Source: Bacillota bacterium (GTDB lineage Bacteria; Bacillota; Clostridia; Acetivibrionales; DSM-1351). Taken from it: a DNA stretch of 64,000 nt. The notes below the pieces were generated by a model, which was not told where the DNA came from, did no database searches, and worked only from the letters and a program-made list of their open reading frames with translations. A program made the translations under genes and the position numbers. Where the stretch lies: the NCBI GenBank assembly GCA_023409265.1, contig JAEYHZ010000015.1, positions 62,001-126,000 of the forward strand, given 5' to 3'. The first letter of the stretch is position 1, and the number at the start of each line of letters is the position of its first letter. Shown piece by piece: positions 1-8,221 of this stretch.

Positions 1-2435
1 ACAAAATAATACTTCTCGGAGGAAGAACAGGCAGGGACGGCTGCGGCGGTGCTACAGGTTCGTCAAAGGCACATACTGAGGAATCCCTGGTTTCCTGCGG
101 TGCAGAAGTACAAAAGGGTAATGCTCCTACAGAAAGAAAAATACAGCGTTTATTCAGAGACCCTGAAGTAAGTATACTAATAAAGAGATGTAACGACTTT
201 GGTGCAGGAGGAGTATCTGTTGCAATTGGTGAGCTTGCAGATGGCCTGGAAATTAACCTTGATATGGTACCAAAGAAATATGAAGGTCTCGACGGAACTG
301 AGCTGGCCATTTCAGAATCACAGGAAAGAATGGCTGTTGTAGTTGATGCAGCAAATGTTGATAAATTTATAAAGTATTCGGACAGGGAAAATCTTGAGGC
401 GGTAGTTGTTGCTGAGGTGACAGCAGAGCCTAGACTCAGGATGAGCTGGAGAGGCAGACAGATAGTGAATTTAAGCCGGGAGTTTCTGAATTCCAACGGC
501 GCCAAGCAAAGAATAGATATTGAAATCACAGCCCCAAAGGAAGAAAGCTATTTTGACAGATTTAACAATATGGAAATAAAGGATTTAACTGAAAAGTGGG
601 TTGCCAATCTGCAAAACCTTAACAGATGCAGTCAGAAGGGGCTGGTTGAGCGTTTTGATTCCACCATCGGAGCAAACACGGTTCTCATGCCGTTCGGTGG
701 CAGAAACCAGCTTACTCCTGCAGAGGGTATGGCTGCTAAGCTTCCATTAATGGAGGGCGATACAACTACAGGCACTTTGATGACCTATGGCTACAACCCT
801 GAGATATCTATATGGAGTCCTTTCCACGGAGCGGTATTTGCAGTAGTTGAATCGGTTGCAAAAATTGCAGCCATGGGGGGTGACTACAGCAAGGTGAGAT
901 TGACTTTGCAGGAGTATTTCGAAAAACCTGGCAGGGATGCGATGCGTTGGGGTAAGCCTCTTAGCGCACTGCTGGGTGCCTACTATGCCCAGATGAAGCT
1001 TGGAACTGCTGCAATCGGAGGAAAGGACAGCATGTCGGGAAGTTTCAATGAGCTGGATGTTCCTCCGACACTAGTATCCTTTGCTGTAGATACTGTAAAT
1101 GTAAATAATGTGGTTTCCAACGAGTTTAAAGCAGTTGGAAGCAAAGTTGTTTTATTAACAGTCGGCTTGGATAATAACTATCTTCCTGACTTTACTCAAC
1201 TGGACAGTGTTTATAGAGTAATACACAAAATGGCTTCACAAAATAAATTATTGTCGGCAAGCTCGGTAAAAGAAGGCGGAATTGCCGAAATAATAAGTAA
1301 AATGGCCTTTGGTAATATGATAGGCTTTAAGTTTGAAAATGATATAGATGCGGCTACGCTGTTTAAACCCTTATACGGTTCATTAATAGTGGAATTGCCT
1401 GAAAGCTTTGATATATCAGCTTTTGAAGGTTTGAATTTTATATTGCTTGGAATGACCACAGAAAATGCTGAAATTGGATTTAAGGAAACAAAAATGAAAC
1501 TTGATATGCTGGTGGAAAAATGGCAGTCACCTCTTGAAAAGATATTCCCAACCAGAGTGAAGCTGCAGGAAAATACTGCTGGAGCTTACAGATATGAAAC
1601 GGGAGTTCGGGTCCGGTCTTCGGTAAAGGTTGCAAAACCGAGAATCTTTATCCCAGTATTTCCGGGGACAAACTGTGAATACGACACTAAAAAGGTGTTT
1701 GAAAATGCCGGAGGAATCGTGGAAACTCTTGTTATCAGAAATCTGTCCCACAGTGCTGTTGAAGAGTCAATACAGGAGATGGAAAGACTTATTGACAATT
1801 CCCAGATAATAATGATACCGGGTGGCTTCAGTGCCGGTGATGAGCCTGAGGGATCAGGCAAGTTCATAGCCACCGCCTTTAGAAACCCTGTTATCAGCCA
1901 GGCGGTAATGAGGCTCCTCAAACAGAGGGACGGTCTTGCAATGGGTATATGTAACGGCTTCCAGGCATTAATAAAACTGGGACTGCTGCCTTTCGGAGAA
2001 ATCCGGGATATTGATGACAGCTGTCCGACATTGACTTTTAACACTATCGGACGTCACCAGTCCAGCCTGGTGAATACGAAAATTACCTCAAACCTTTCGC
2101 CGTGGTTGAATAATGTAAAGGTTGGAGATATTCACACTATAGCTGTTTCCCACGGTGAAGGCAGATTTACCGCAAATACTGAGGTTCTGAACACTTTGGA
2201 GGCAAACGGCCAGATAGCTACTCAATATGTTGACTTAAACGGAAAACCGACATATGATATTAGTTATAATCCTAACGGGTCTGTGAATGCAATTGAAGGC
2301 ATTACCAGCCCTGACGGAAGGGTGTTTGGCAAAATGGGTCACTCTGAGCGAATAGGGTCAAATCTTTACAAAAATGTACCCGGTGAAAAGGATCAGCAGC
2401 TTTTCAAGGCAGGAGTTGACTATTTCAGAGCTTGA
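1..2435 (+). CDS. purL: Phosphoribosylformylglycinamidine synthase, single-chain, 5'-truncated by window
   Basis: Catalyses the ATP- and glutamine-dependent conversion of FGAR to FGAM in purine synthesis (cytosol). The reading frame is open from base 3, so the start lies upstream; 810 residues are visible. The first visible residues carry the PurL glycine-rich motif GGRTGRDGCGGATGSSK. A second AIRS-like half contains GGKDSMSG. From about base 1650 a PurQ-like glutamine amidotransferase domain follows, with the nucleophile Cys in GICNGFQ and the His and Glu in GHSER near the C-terminus. The synthetase and glutaminase are therefore fused, as in the long single-chain clostridial and proteobacterial enzymes. 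No clear terminator follows the TGA. Confidence 0.97.
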   Translation, partial: KIILLGGRTGRDGCGGATGSSKAHTEESLVSCGAEVQKGNAPTERKIQRLFRDPEVSILIKRCNDFGAGGVSVAIGELADGLEINLDMVPKKYEGLDGTELAISESQERMAVVVDAANVDKFIKYSDRENLEAVVVAEVTAEPRLRMSWRGRQIVNLSREFLNSNGAKQRIDIEITAPKEESYFDRFNNMEIKDLTEKWVANLQNLNRCSQKGLVERFDSTIGANTVLMPFGGRNQLTPAEGMAAKLPLMEGDTTTGTLMTYGYNPEISIWSPFHGAVFAVVESVAKIAAMGGDYSKVRLTLQEYFEKPGRDAMRWGKPLSALLGAYYAQMKLGTAAIGGKDSMSGSFNELDVPPTLVSFAVDTVNVNNVVSNEFKAVGSKVVLLTVGLDNNYLPDFTQLDSVYRVIHKMASQNKLLSASSVKEGGIAEIISKMAFGNMIGFKFENDIDAATLFKPLYGSLIVELPESFDISAFEGLNFILLGMTTENAEIGFKETKMKLDMLVEKWQSPLEKIFPTRVKLQENTAGAYRYETGVRVRSSVKVAKPRIFIPVFPGTNCEYDTKKVFENAGGIVETLVIRNLSHSAVEESIQEMERLIDNSQIIMIPGGFSAGDEPEGSGKFIATAFRNPVISQAVMRLLKQRDGLAMGICNGFQALIKLGLLPFGEIRDIDDSCPTLTFNTIGRHQSSLVNTKITSNLSPWLNNVKVGDIHTIAVSHGEGRFTANTEVLNTLEANGQIATQYVDLNGKPTYDISYNPNGSVNAIEGITSPDGRVFGKMGHSERIGSNLYKNVPGEKDQQLFKAGVDYFRA

Positions 2436-2566
2436 GCAAAGCTTAAGAAATTAACTGGCCCATACCATTCTTTACATGATGATTTGTGCTGAATGTTGGC
2501 ATGGGCATATTTATACATGAAAAGGAGGAGCCTGTTTAATATCGGCTTGTACTTGACACTTTAGAT

Positions 2567-2649
2567 GGATTTTGCGGCGGGAAGGCTGCTTTTTGGAGTA
2601 ATAATTTGTTTATTGCACAAAAGTTAAACGAAGCATGGCGCAAAAATCC
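2567..2649 (+). repeat. Diverged copy of a palindromic dispersed repeat
   Basis: Between purL and the VanZ-like gene an element is bounded by imperfect inverted repeats (GGATTTTGCG at 2567 against CGCAAAAATCC ending at 2649). Its centre, AATAATTTGTTTATTGCA, matches 16 of 18 positions of the centre of the repeat at 8069-8178 (AATAATTGCTTTATTGCA). It is the weakest of the three copies and could be an independent hairpin. The rest of the 263-base gap shows nothing else clear. Confidence 0.45.
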
Positions 2650-2698
2650 GCCAGAATTGCGGGTGTATGAGATATTAAGCAGGCTCTAAAGTGAGGTC

Positions 2699-3172
2699 AT
2701 GAAGGAAAAAAGTTCAAAACTGGTAAGATATCTGGTCATTTTTCTGCTTGCAGCATATCTGTTTCTGTTGGTCTACCTGACTTTTTTCAGCCATTATTAC
2801 GGCAGGGGAGAAAGACTTTTTCGCAATGCTAATTTTATTCCTTTCAAAACCATATTATTTTACTTGAATTCCGGTATGGACTGGATTACTGTAACAAATC
2901 TGGCAGGAAATATTGCGGCCTTTGTGCCTTTAGGGTTTTTACTGCCTTTGTCATTCAAGAAGATGAGAAGCTTCCTCAAAGTATTACTAGCAGCACTTTT
3001 AGTTACTGTTATTATCGAGACAGGCCAATACTTGCTGATAGTTGGCTCGGCCGATATTGATGATGTTTTTCTAAATCTCCTGGGAGCCATGGCAGGCTAT
3101 TTTTTTTACAAAGTATTTATCTTTATATGGAAAGCTTTAACCACCTCCCGTGCTTTTGCCCCACTAAAATAA
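2699..3172 (+). CDS. VanZ-like family membrane protein
   Basis: A 157-residue integral membrane protein with about four hydrophobic segments. It has the VanZ family signatures: N-x-x-PF early (NFIPF), the N-L-x-G-N...F-x-P-L-G-F block (NLAGNIAAFVPLGF), a Glu-x-x-Gln (ETGQ) and the DIDDVFLN motif before the last helix. The function of most VanZ-like proteins is unknown; the founding member gives low-level teicoplanin resistance. The ATG follows GTGAGGTC closely. It stands alone, with no neighbouring glycopeptide resistance genes, so a resistance role is not implied. Confidence 0.85.
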   Translation: MKEKSSKLVRYLVIFLLAAYLFLLVYLTFFSHYYGRGERLFRNANFIPFKTILFYLNSGMDWITVTNLAGNIAAFVPLGFLLPLSFKKMRSFLKVLLAALLVTVIIETGQYLLIVGSADIDDVFLNLLGAMAGYFFYKVFIFIWKALTTSRAFAPLK

Positions 3173-3473
3173 TTAATCGAATTTTATTTCCTAAAGCAAC
3201 TAAATACATTAAGAAAATAATATTATTGTTATAATATGGCAAAACTTATTAAAGTCCAAAAACTAAAGAAGGCAATCCATGAGAGATTTTAGATTTCTTG
3301 CAGTCTATTGGAAAAAATGTTATCATGGAAAAAGTTATGAAGCTTTCGGAGTGTGGTCTGCATGAAGAATTTATTTTAGTAGGTGCCTAGTCTCGTCTTC
3401 ATGTTTTAAATACCACAAGGTTTTTATATTAATATGTTACTGTGTGTAATAGTACACGGATGGGAGGTTTATT
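3173..3473. other. Intergenic region with a hairpin, no gene
   Basis: About 300 bases without a convincing coding region. It holds a TATAAT-like hexamer near 3232 and a perfect 8-bp inverted repeat, CATGAAGA (3361-3368) with TCTTCATG (3396-3403), followed by four T. This could be a leader hairpin or weak terminator before the sugar isomerase gene. I do not recognise a riboswitch. Confidence 0.4.
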
Positions 3474-4274
3474 ATGAAAATATCATTTTCTACGCTTGGA
3501 TGTCCTGACTGGAGCTGGGAGGATATGCTCTCTACAGCCAAGGACATAGGGTTTGATGGTATTGAGATTCGAGGTATAGGAAATGAACTGTATGCTCCAA
3601 AAGCCAAGCAGTTTGCTTTGGATAATATTGATCTGACCAAAAAGAAGCTGGATAAGATAGGAATAGAAATTCCATGTCTTACTTCTGCAAGCTATTTATT
3701 TGATAAAACTAATATTGAAAAACATGTAAGGGAAGCTCAGGATTACATTGAACTGGCTGCTAAATTAGGCACGCCATACGTCAGAGTACTTGGTGATGCG
3801 CAGCCTCAAGCAGGAGAGCCTGATATTGATTTTGTTATTGAAAACTTAAAGAAGCTGTCAGTATTTGCAAAAGAAAAAGGTGTTAGGATACTTCTGGAAA
3901 CAAACGGTGTTTTTGCGGATTCAAAGGTAATGAAGGCAGCTATTGAAAAAGTTAATTCCGACAGTGTTGGCGTTCTCTGGGATGTTCATCATCCATACAG
4001 ATTTTTTAAAGAATCCGTGGAAGAGACCTATGAAAACCTGAAAAATTATATAAGTTTTATTCATATCAAGGATTCAGTAGTTGTGGATGGTATTATAAAA
4101 TATAAAATGATGGGCCATGGTGATGTTCCAATTAAAAATATTATCAGGCTCTTAAAGGAAAACGATTATGCCGGTTATCTCTCATTGGAATGGGTAAAGA
4201 GATGGTGCCTGGATCTAGAGGAACCGGGAATTGTATTTGCACACTATGCTGGTTACATGAAAAGTCTTATATAA
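3474..4274 (+). CDS. Sugar phosphate isomerase/epimerase (xylose isomerase-like TIM barrel)
   Basis: A 266-residue protein of the AP_endonuc_2 / xylose isomerase-like TIM-barrel family. It has the typical metal-site residues: Glu in LLETNG, Asp and His in WDVHHP, His in FIHIKD and Glu in SLEW. Such enzymes isomerise or epimerise sugars, inosose or related keto compounds in the cytosol; the substrate here cannot be inferred. The ATG is well placed after GGGAGG. It appears monocistronic, with a hairpin shortly downstream at 4328-4359. Confidence 0.88.
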   Translation: MKISFSTLGCPDWSWEDMLSTAKDIGFDGIEIRGIGNELYAPKAKQFALDNIDLTKKKLDKIGIEIPCLTSASYLFDKTNIEKHVREAQDYIELAAKLGTPYVRVLGDAQPQAGEPDIDFVIENLKKLSVFAKEKGVRILLETNGVFADSKVMKAAIEKVNSDSVGVLWDVHHPYRFFKESVEETYENLKNYISFIHIKDSVVVDGIIKYKMMGHGDVPIKNIIRLLKENDYAGYLSLEWVKRWCLDLEEPGIVFAHYAGYMKSLI

Positions 4275-4327
4275 ATGAAATACACAAGTAATTTAAACAT
4301 TAGGTGGTACATTAAGATTATAAAAAG

Positions 4328-4359
4328 CCTGTCCATTCTCATTAAGGGGAATGGACAGG
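4328..4359. terminator. Strong hairpin after the isomerase gene
   Basis: A perfect 11-bp stem, CCTGTCCATTC (4328-4338) with GAATGGACAGG (4349-4359). On the plus strand only a weak AAATAATTT follows, whereas on the minus strand the stem is followed by a T-rich stretch. It probably ends the isomerase transcript, but the missing plus-strand U-tract makes this uncertain. Confidence 0.5.
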
Positions 4360-4427
4360 AAATAATTTGAGTATGTATGGGAAAATATGGTATTATTCTT
4401 GCGAATATAAGTTTGCGGGAGAATACT

Positions 4428-5228
4428 ATGAGACGGTATCTGATATATGTATTACTTATTCTAACATTTCTTATTACAGGCTGCGGTCAGCAGTCTGCAA
4501 CACTCCATAAGCAAGGCGCATTTCAGTATAAAAATTCTACATTAAAACTCACAAAGAAGGTAAAAACCTTAAGTGTTAAAGTTGATTCGGCTGATTTACA
4601 GATTTACTGCTGGGACAATCAGGAGATAAAATATGAAATCAAGCATACGGTTAGAGATAAAAAATCTAACGAGCAGCTTGAAAAACTCCTTGAAAAATTT
4701 ACAATAGATACCAGTATTGAGGATAATGTTTGCAGTTTTATTGTCAACTATAATGGAACCATAAAGAATTCTCAAGATCTACTTTCTGAGATTAAGCTAA
4801 CAATTCCAAGGAGGATAAAAAGCCTGGATATTTCTCAGGAACAGGGGAGTTTCACCGTTGAAGACAAATTTGAAGGCAATATAAGTGCAGAATTGAATAC
4901 TGTTAATTCAGAAATAAAATCCATGTACGGTAAACTTCTGCTAAAATGTCATACTGGAAATTTACGACTCAGTTCCGGTAAGCTTTCAAACGGTTCAGAG
5001 GTTAATGTGCAGTCAGGAAACATATACATAAAAGCCCAATGTCAGGATATGTCGAAATATACATTTCAAACGGAAACTGGAAACGTTGATTTGGCCTTTC
5101 CGGTAGACTCCAGAATAAAACTTGATGCATTTGGAACAATTGCAAATAATCAATTTACAGGGGTAGATGGCAGTATTGATATATTGGCAAGCGCGAATAT
5201 TGGAAAAATAACAATTAATGGGTACTAA
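4428..5228 (+). CDS. DUF4097-type surface lipoprotein
   Basis: A predicted lipoprotein of 266 residues. A short signal peptide ends in the lipobox LITGC, so the Cys would be lipidated and the protein anchored outside the membrane. The remainder is a repetitive beta-rich domain (SLDISQEQGSFTVED, LLLKCHTGNLRLSSG, VQSGNIYIKA) typical of DUF4097 beta-solenoid adhesin-like proteins, whose role is unknown. An upstream in-frame ATG at 4377 would add 17 residues before the signal peptide and has no SD; the ATG at 4428 follows GGGAGA and is preferred. It lies just upstream of the Tad operon but has a separate promoter from it. Confidence 0.75.
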   Translation: MRRYLIYVLLILTFLITGCGQQSATLHKQGAFQYKNSTLKLTKKVKTLSVKVDSADLQIYCWDNQEIKYEIKHTVRDKKSNEQLEKLLEKFTIDTSIEDNVCSFIVNYNGTIKNSQDLLSEIKLTIPRRIKSLDISQEQGSFTVEDKFEGNISAELNTVNSEIKSMYGKLLLKCHTGNLRLSSGKLSNGSEVNVQSGNIYIKAQCQDMSKYTFQTETGNVDLAFPVDSRIKLDAFGTIANNQFTGVDGSIDILASANIGKITINGY

Positions 5229-5273
5229 ATACTTACAAATATAAAAGAATTTTACAAAATTTGAAAAAATATG

Positions 5274-5301
5274 TTGACAAAATCTAATAATGTAATATAA
5301 T
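5274..5301 (+). promoter_or_regulatory. SigA-type promoter of the Tad operon
   Basis: Consensus TTGACA (5274-5279) and TATAAT (5296-5301) separated by 16 bases, in front of the tadZ gene. It would give a leader of about 95 bases. Because the ATG at 5300 lies inside the -10 box, the longer possible tadZ start is excluded. Confidence 0.85.
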
Positions 5302-5401
5302 GGTACTAGAACATATAAAATTCTTACCTTTCCCTAATTCGTTTACGGTTTATAAAAAGATTATTAGATATTATATTATACAAAAGAACTGGAGAAAGCT
5401 A

Positions 5402-6493
5402 ATGTCACTCATAAAATTAATAATTCTGGATGATGATGATGAATATTCATTCAATCTGTGTAATTTCCTTACTCATAATTATCCGGAAACTCTACTTGTG
5501 AATTACTGTAGTAATGCCTATAGCATAGAGGAATGGATTAAAAAAATTGACCCCGACATTGTTCTGACATGTGAAAAGTACTACTACCAGATCCTTAAGC
5601 ATTTTACCAAGCCGATAGTATTATTGACCTCGGGCAAAAACAGCTCAGGTTTATCTGATATTCCTTCAATCCAAAAGTACAAGGATATTAATAAGATTGC
5701 AGGAGATATAATAAACACCTTTACAAATACAGGAAATATATTGAGCGCTTCAAAGGAAACATCCACGCGGGTAATATCTGTATACTCTGCCTCTGGAAAT
5801 GTTGGAAAGACGTCAGTTGCAAAGGGAATAAGTTCTATTTGTTCCCTATCCGGGCTAAGTGTCTTTTATCTTAATCTTGAGCAATTTCAATCAACAAGTC
5901 TATTTTTTTCCAGTAATGCTGAATATTCATTTTCAGATTTAATATACTATGCCAAAGAACAGGATAGAAATTTTGTTTCAAAAATAGCCGCAATGAGATG
6001 TCAGGATTCGGCTACCAATGTTTACTTTTTCAAACAGGCGGATAATCCATTTGAAATGAATGAATTAATGCCTATGGATATTTCCTACATAATAAAAAAT
6101 CTTAAAGATTGTGGGCAATATGACCTCGTTGTAATTGATATGGAATCACGGCTTGATAGTTGTACTCTGGAAGTTTTTCAAGTTGTAGATGAAGTGCTGT
6201 ATGTCTTTACTGATGAGGAAATATGTTTACATAAAACAAACTTCTTTTTGGATAGTTTAGGTAAGTTATCAAACTCTTCCAATCAATATACTTTTTTAGC
6301 TCATAAAATTTTATATGTAGCAAATAAAGTATCAAATCAGGACCTCCCATTATCTAAAAAAATAATTTCTCATCTAACCCCCATTTCTTTAATTCCTTTC
6401 TCAAATAACATGTCTATAAAGTTCAATCTAATGGGAGGACCTGAAACCACCTACAATTCATTTAAAGATATTGCTGCAAGGTATTTGAGATAA
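5402..6493 (+). CDS. tadZ: TadZ/CpaE-like pilus localisation ATPase
   Basis: A 363-residue protein with an N-terminal response-regulator-like domain (residues 1-120) and a MinD/ParA-like ATPase domain. The receiver keeps acidic residues (LDDDDEY) but where the phospho-acceptor Asp is expected the sequence reads DIVLTCEKY, so it looks like a pseudo-receiver. The P-loop near residue 132, ASGNVGKTS, lacks the signature Lys of MinD-type deviant Walker A motifs. Both features match what is known of TadZ proteins, which mark the pole or site of Tad pilus assembly. The start at 5402 follows GGAGAAAG; an earlier in-frame ATG overlaps the promoter. First gene of the Tad operon. Confidence 0.85.
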   Translation: MSLIKLIILDDDDEYSFNLCNFLTHNYPETLLVNYCSNAYSIEEWIKKIDPDIVLTCEKYYYQILKHFTKPIVLLTSGKNSSGLSDIPSIQKYKDINKIAGDIINTFTNTGNILSASKETSTRVISVYSASGNVGKTSVAKGISSICSLSGLSVFYLNLEQFQSTSLFFSSNAEYSFSDLIYYAKEQDRNFVSKIAAMRCQDSATNVYFFKQADNPFEMNELMPMDISYIIKNLKDCGQYDLVVIDMESRLDSCTLEVFQVVDEVLYVFTDEEICLHKTNFFLDSLGKLSNSSNQYTFLAHKILYVANKVSNQDLPLSKKIISHLTPISLIPFSNNMSIKFNLMGGPETTYNSFKDIAARYLR

Positions 6494-6500
6494 GGGTTTT

Positions 6501-6546
6501 TAAGCATTTATTGCGTCTTCCTCCTTCCCGGCCTTGCCTTTCAAAA
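6501..6546 (-). repeat. Partial copy of the dispersed repeat (minus orientation)
   Basis: The minus strand here contains AAAGGCAAGGC, GGAGGAAGACGCAATAA and TGCTTA in the same order as AGAAGGCAAGGC, GGAGGAGGGCGCAATAA and TGCTTTA in the copy at 8069-8178. It starts seven bases after the tadZ stop and lacks the right half of the element. Confidence 0.6.
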
Positions 6547-6553
6547 ATTTTTT

Positions 6554-6595
6554 GCTTTAAGATTGTTCAATTTTGCTTCAAGATTGTTCAATATT
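6554..6595 (+). repeat. Two 21-bp tandem repeats upstream of tadA
   Basis: Two tandem copies of a 21-base unit with the shared core AAGATTGTTCAA, differing at a few positions, between the repeat remnant and the tadA ribosome binding site. It may be a slippage duplication; two direct half-sites for a regulator are also possible. Confidence 0.6.
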
Positions 6596-6627
6596 GTTTT
6601 AACTATAATTTTTATTGGAGGTAGTTT

Positions 6628-7860
6628 GTGGACCGTAATTTAATTCATGAGATGAAAGCATTAATTGGTGAAAAACTGGATCTAAAACGGAATTTTTCTG
6701 ATGAAGAAATTATTGAAATTATAGAGAAATCAGTCCTGGAAAAAGCCAAACAAATGATTTTAAGCACTAATGAGAAAAAGGAAATTATCTCCGCTATTTT
6801 TAACTCATTTCGGAGACTTGATATACTTCAACCAATTTTGGACAACCCCGAAGTAACCGAGATAATGATAAATGGCCCCAATAACATTTTTATTGAGAAG
6901 AACGGAAAGAGTACAAAATTAGACCTGGAGTTTGAAACAGTTCAAAAGCTTGAGGACATTATTCAGATAATAGTTACTTCAGTAAACAGAACCGTTAATG
7001 AGTCAACTCCCATAGTAGATGCAAGGCTTAGAGACGGCTCAAGAATAAATGCAGTTCTTCCTCCAGTTGCTCTTAATGGGCCAATCGTCACAATCAGAAA
7101 GTTTCCTGAGAAACCAATAACAATGGAAAAGCTGATTGAACTGAATTCTTTGACCAATGAGGCTGCCGAGGTACTGAGGAAACTTGTAATGGCAAAATAC
7201 AACATATTCATCTGCGGGGGAACAGGTTCCGGCAAAACCACATTTCTAAACGCATTATCCAACTTTATTCCCCGGGATGAGAGAATAATAACAATAGAAG
7301 ACTCTGCAGAGCTCCAGATAGTGAATATACCCAATATCGTCAGGCTTGAGACAAGAAATGCAAACCTGGAAGGAAAGGGTGAAATCACTATCAGAGACCT
7401 TATTAGAACATCACTTCGAATGCGGCCGGAAAGAATAATTGTTGGCGAAGTAAGAGGGGCTGAAGCCATTGACATGTTACAAGCTATGAACACCGGACAC
7501 GATGGTTCACTTTCTACAGGACATGCCAATTCAACACTTGATATGTTATCCAGACTTGAAACTATGATTTTAAGTTCTTCAATACTCCCTCTTGAGGCTG
7601 TCCGTCAGCAAATAGCATCTGCAATCGACATAATAATTTTCCTTTCGAGACTCAGAGATAAATCAAGAAGAACAATGGAAATATCTGAGGTTCTGGGCAT
7701 ACAGCAAGGGAAAATTATTCTTAATCCTCTTTTTTTATTTGAAGAAACCTTTGATAAAGCATCTCCTTCCGATAGGCTTAACGGATACTTGAAAAGGACT
7801 TCAAAGTCTTTGGTAAACATACAGAAACTCAGGAACTCAGGAATATTCTGCGATATATAA
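6628..7860 (+). CDS. tadA: TadA/CpaF secretion ATPase
   Basis: The hexameric type II/IV secretion ATPase that powers Flp pilus assembly at the cytoplasmic face of the membrane. It is 410 residues long, with an N-terminal helical domain, EITEIMINGP-type CpaF signature (VTEIMINGPNNIF), Walker A GGTGSGKT near residue 198, an Asp box (ITIEDSAEL), Walker B RIIVGEVRG near 268 and a His box (GHDGSLSTGHAN). The start is GTG at 6628 after GGAGGT (6617-6622). No second ATPase is seen, as in Tad systems where one ATPase drives both extension and retraction. Confidence 0.95.
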   Translation: MDRNLIHEMKALIGEKLDLKRNFSDEEIIEIIEKSVLEKAKQMILSTNEKKEIISAIFNSFRRLDILQPILDNPEVTEIMINGPNNIFIEKNGKSTKLDLEFETVQKLEDIIQIIVTSVNRTVNESTPIVDARLRDGSRINAVLPPVALNGPIVTIRKFPEKPITMEKLIELNSLTNEAAEVLRKLVMAKYNIFICGGTGSGKTTFLNALSNFIPRDERIITIEDSAELQIVNIPNIVRLETRNANLEGKGEITIRDLIRTSLRMRPERIIVGEVRGAEAIDMLQAMNTGHDGSLSTGHANSTLDMLSRLETMILSSSILPLEAVRQQIASAIDIIIFLSRLRDKSRRTMEISEVLGIQQGKIILNPLFLFEETFDKASPSDRLNGYLKRTSKSLVNIQKLRNSGIFCDI

Positions 7861-8068
7861 CGAAGCAATAAATGTTCCCCAACTCTATTAATGGCGAATA
7901 ACGCTTCGGGTTTCAAGCGGCGGGCACATATCCATGGTCACTGATGGTGACCTTTGCCTGATAGAAACGCAGATGAGTTAAGAAAATTTTTCTACAACCG
8001 AAAAATTTTCTATGAACTAATGCGTTATAGTACATTAAAAATTAAGGAATAGATAAATAATAAAACCG
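7861..8068. other. Structured intergenic segment inside the Tad operon
   Basis: Between tadA and tadB lie several hairpins and no gene. GGTCAC/GTGACC pairs at 7936-7952. A nested structure spans 7966-8026: a perfect 12-bp stem AGAAAATTTTTC (7981-7992) with GAAAAATTTTCT (8000-8011), flanked by AGTT/AACT and AACGCA (7966-7971)/TGCGTT (8021-8026). It is directly followed by the dispersed repeat. It does not match c-di-GMP riboswitch consensus motifs. It may shape processing or stability of the polycistronic mRNA. Confidence 0.5.
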
Positions 8069-8178
8069 ATTTTCAGGGGAGATAGTCTTTGAGAAGGCAA
8101 GGCGGAGGAGGGCGCAATAATTGCTTTATTGCAACTGACGACAACGCAGTATTTTCGGGAAATAGCCCCCTGAAAAAT
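8069..8178 (+). repeat. Palindromic dispersed repeat, most complete copy
   Basis: About 110 bases bounded by a 10-bp inverted repeat, TTTTCAGGGG (from 8070) and CCCCTGAAAA (from 8167), with a central hairpin GCAATAA (8114-8120)/TTATTGC (8126-8132). Parts recur at 6501-6546 (minus strand) and more weakly at 2567-2649. It has no coding capacity, so a MITE-like or REP-like non-autonomous element is likely. Confidence 0.6.
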
Positions 8179-8221
8179 GGGAAGTTGCTATTTAACTGTT
8201 CCTAAGTTGGGAGTGAGGTTT

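Noticed and set aside
5300..5401. Upstream ATG extending tadZ by 34 codons
   Set aside because: The ATG lies in the -10 box of the promoter, upstream of the transcription start.
6963..7529. Minus-strand reading frame of 188 codons inside tadA
   Set aside because: The plus strand encodes the highly conserved CpaF motifs; the antisense product has no recognisable domain.
7861..8068. c-di-GMP or other known riboswitch between tadA and tadB
   Set aside because: The conserved GEMM core elements are missing; only generic hairpins are seen.
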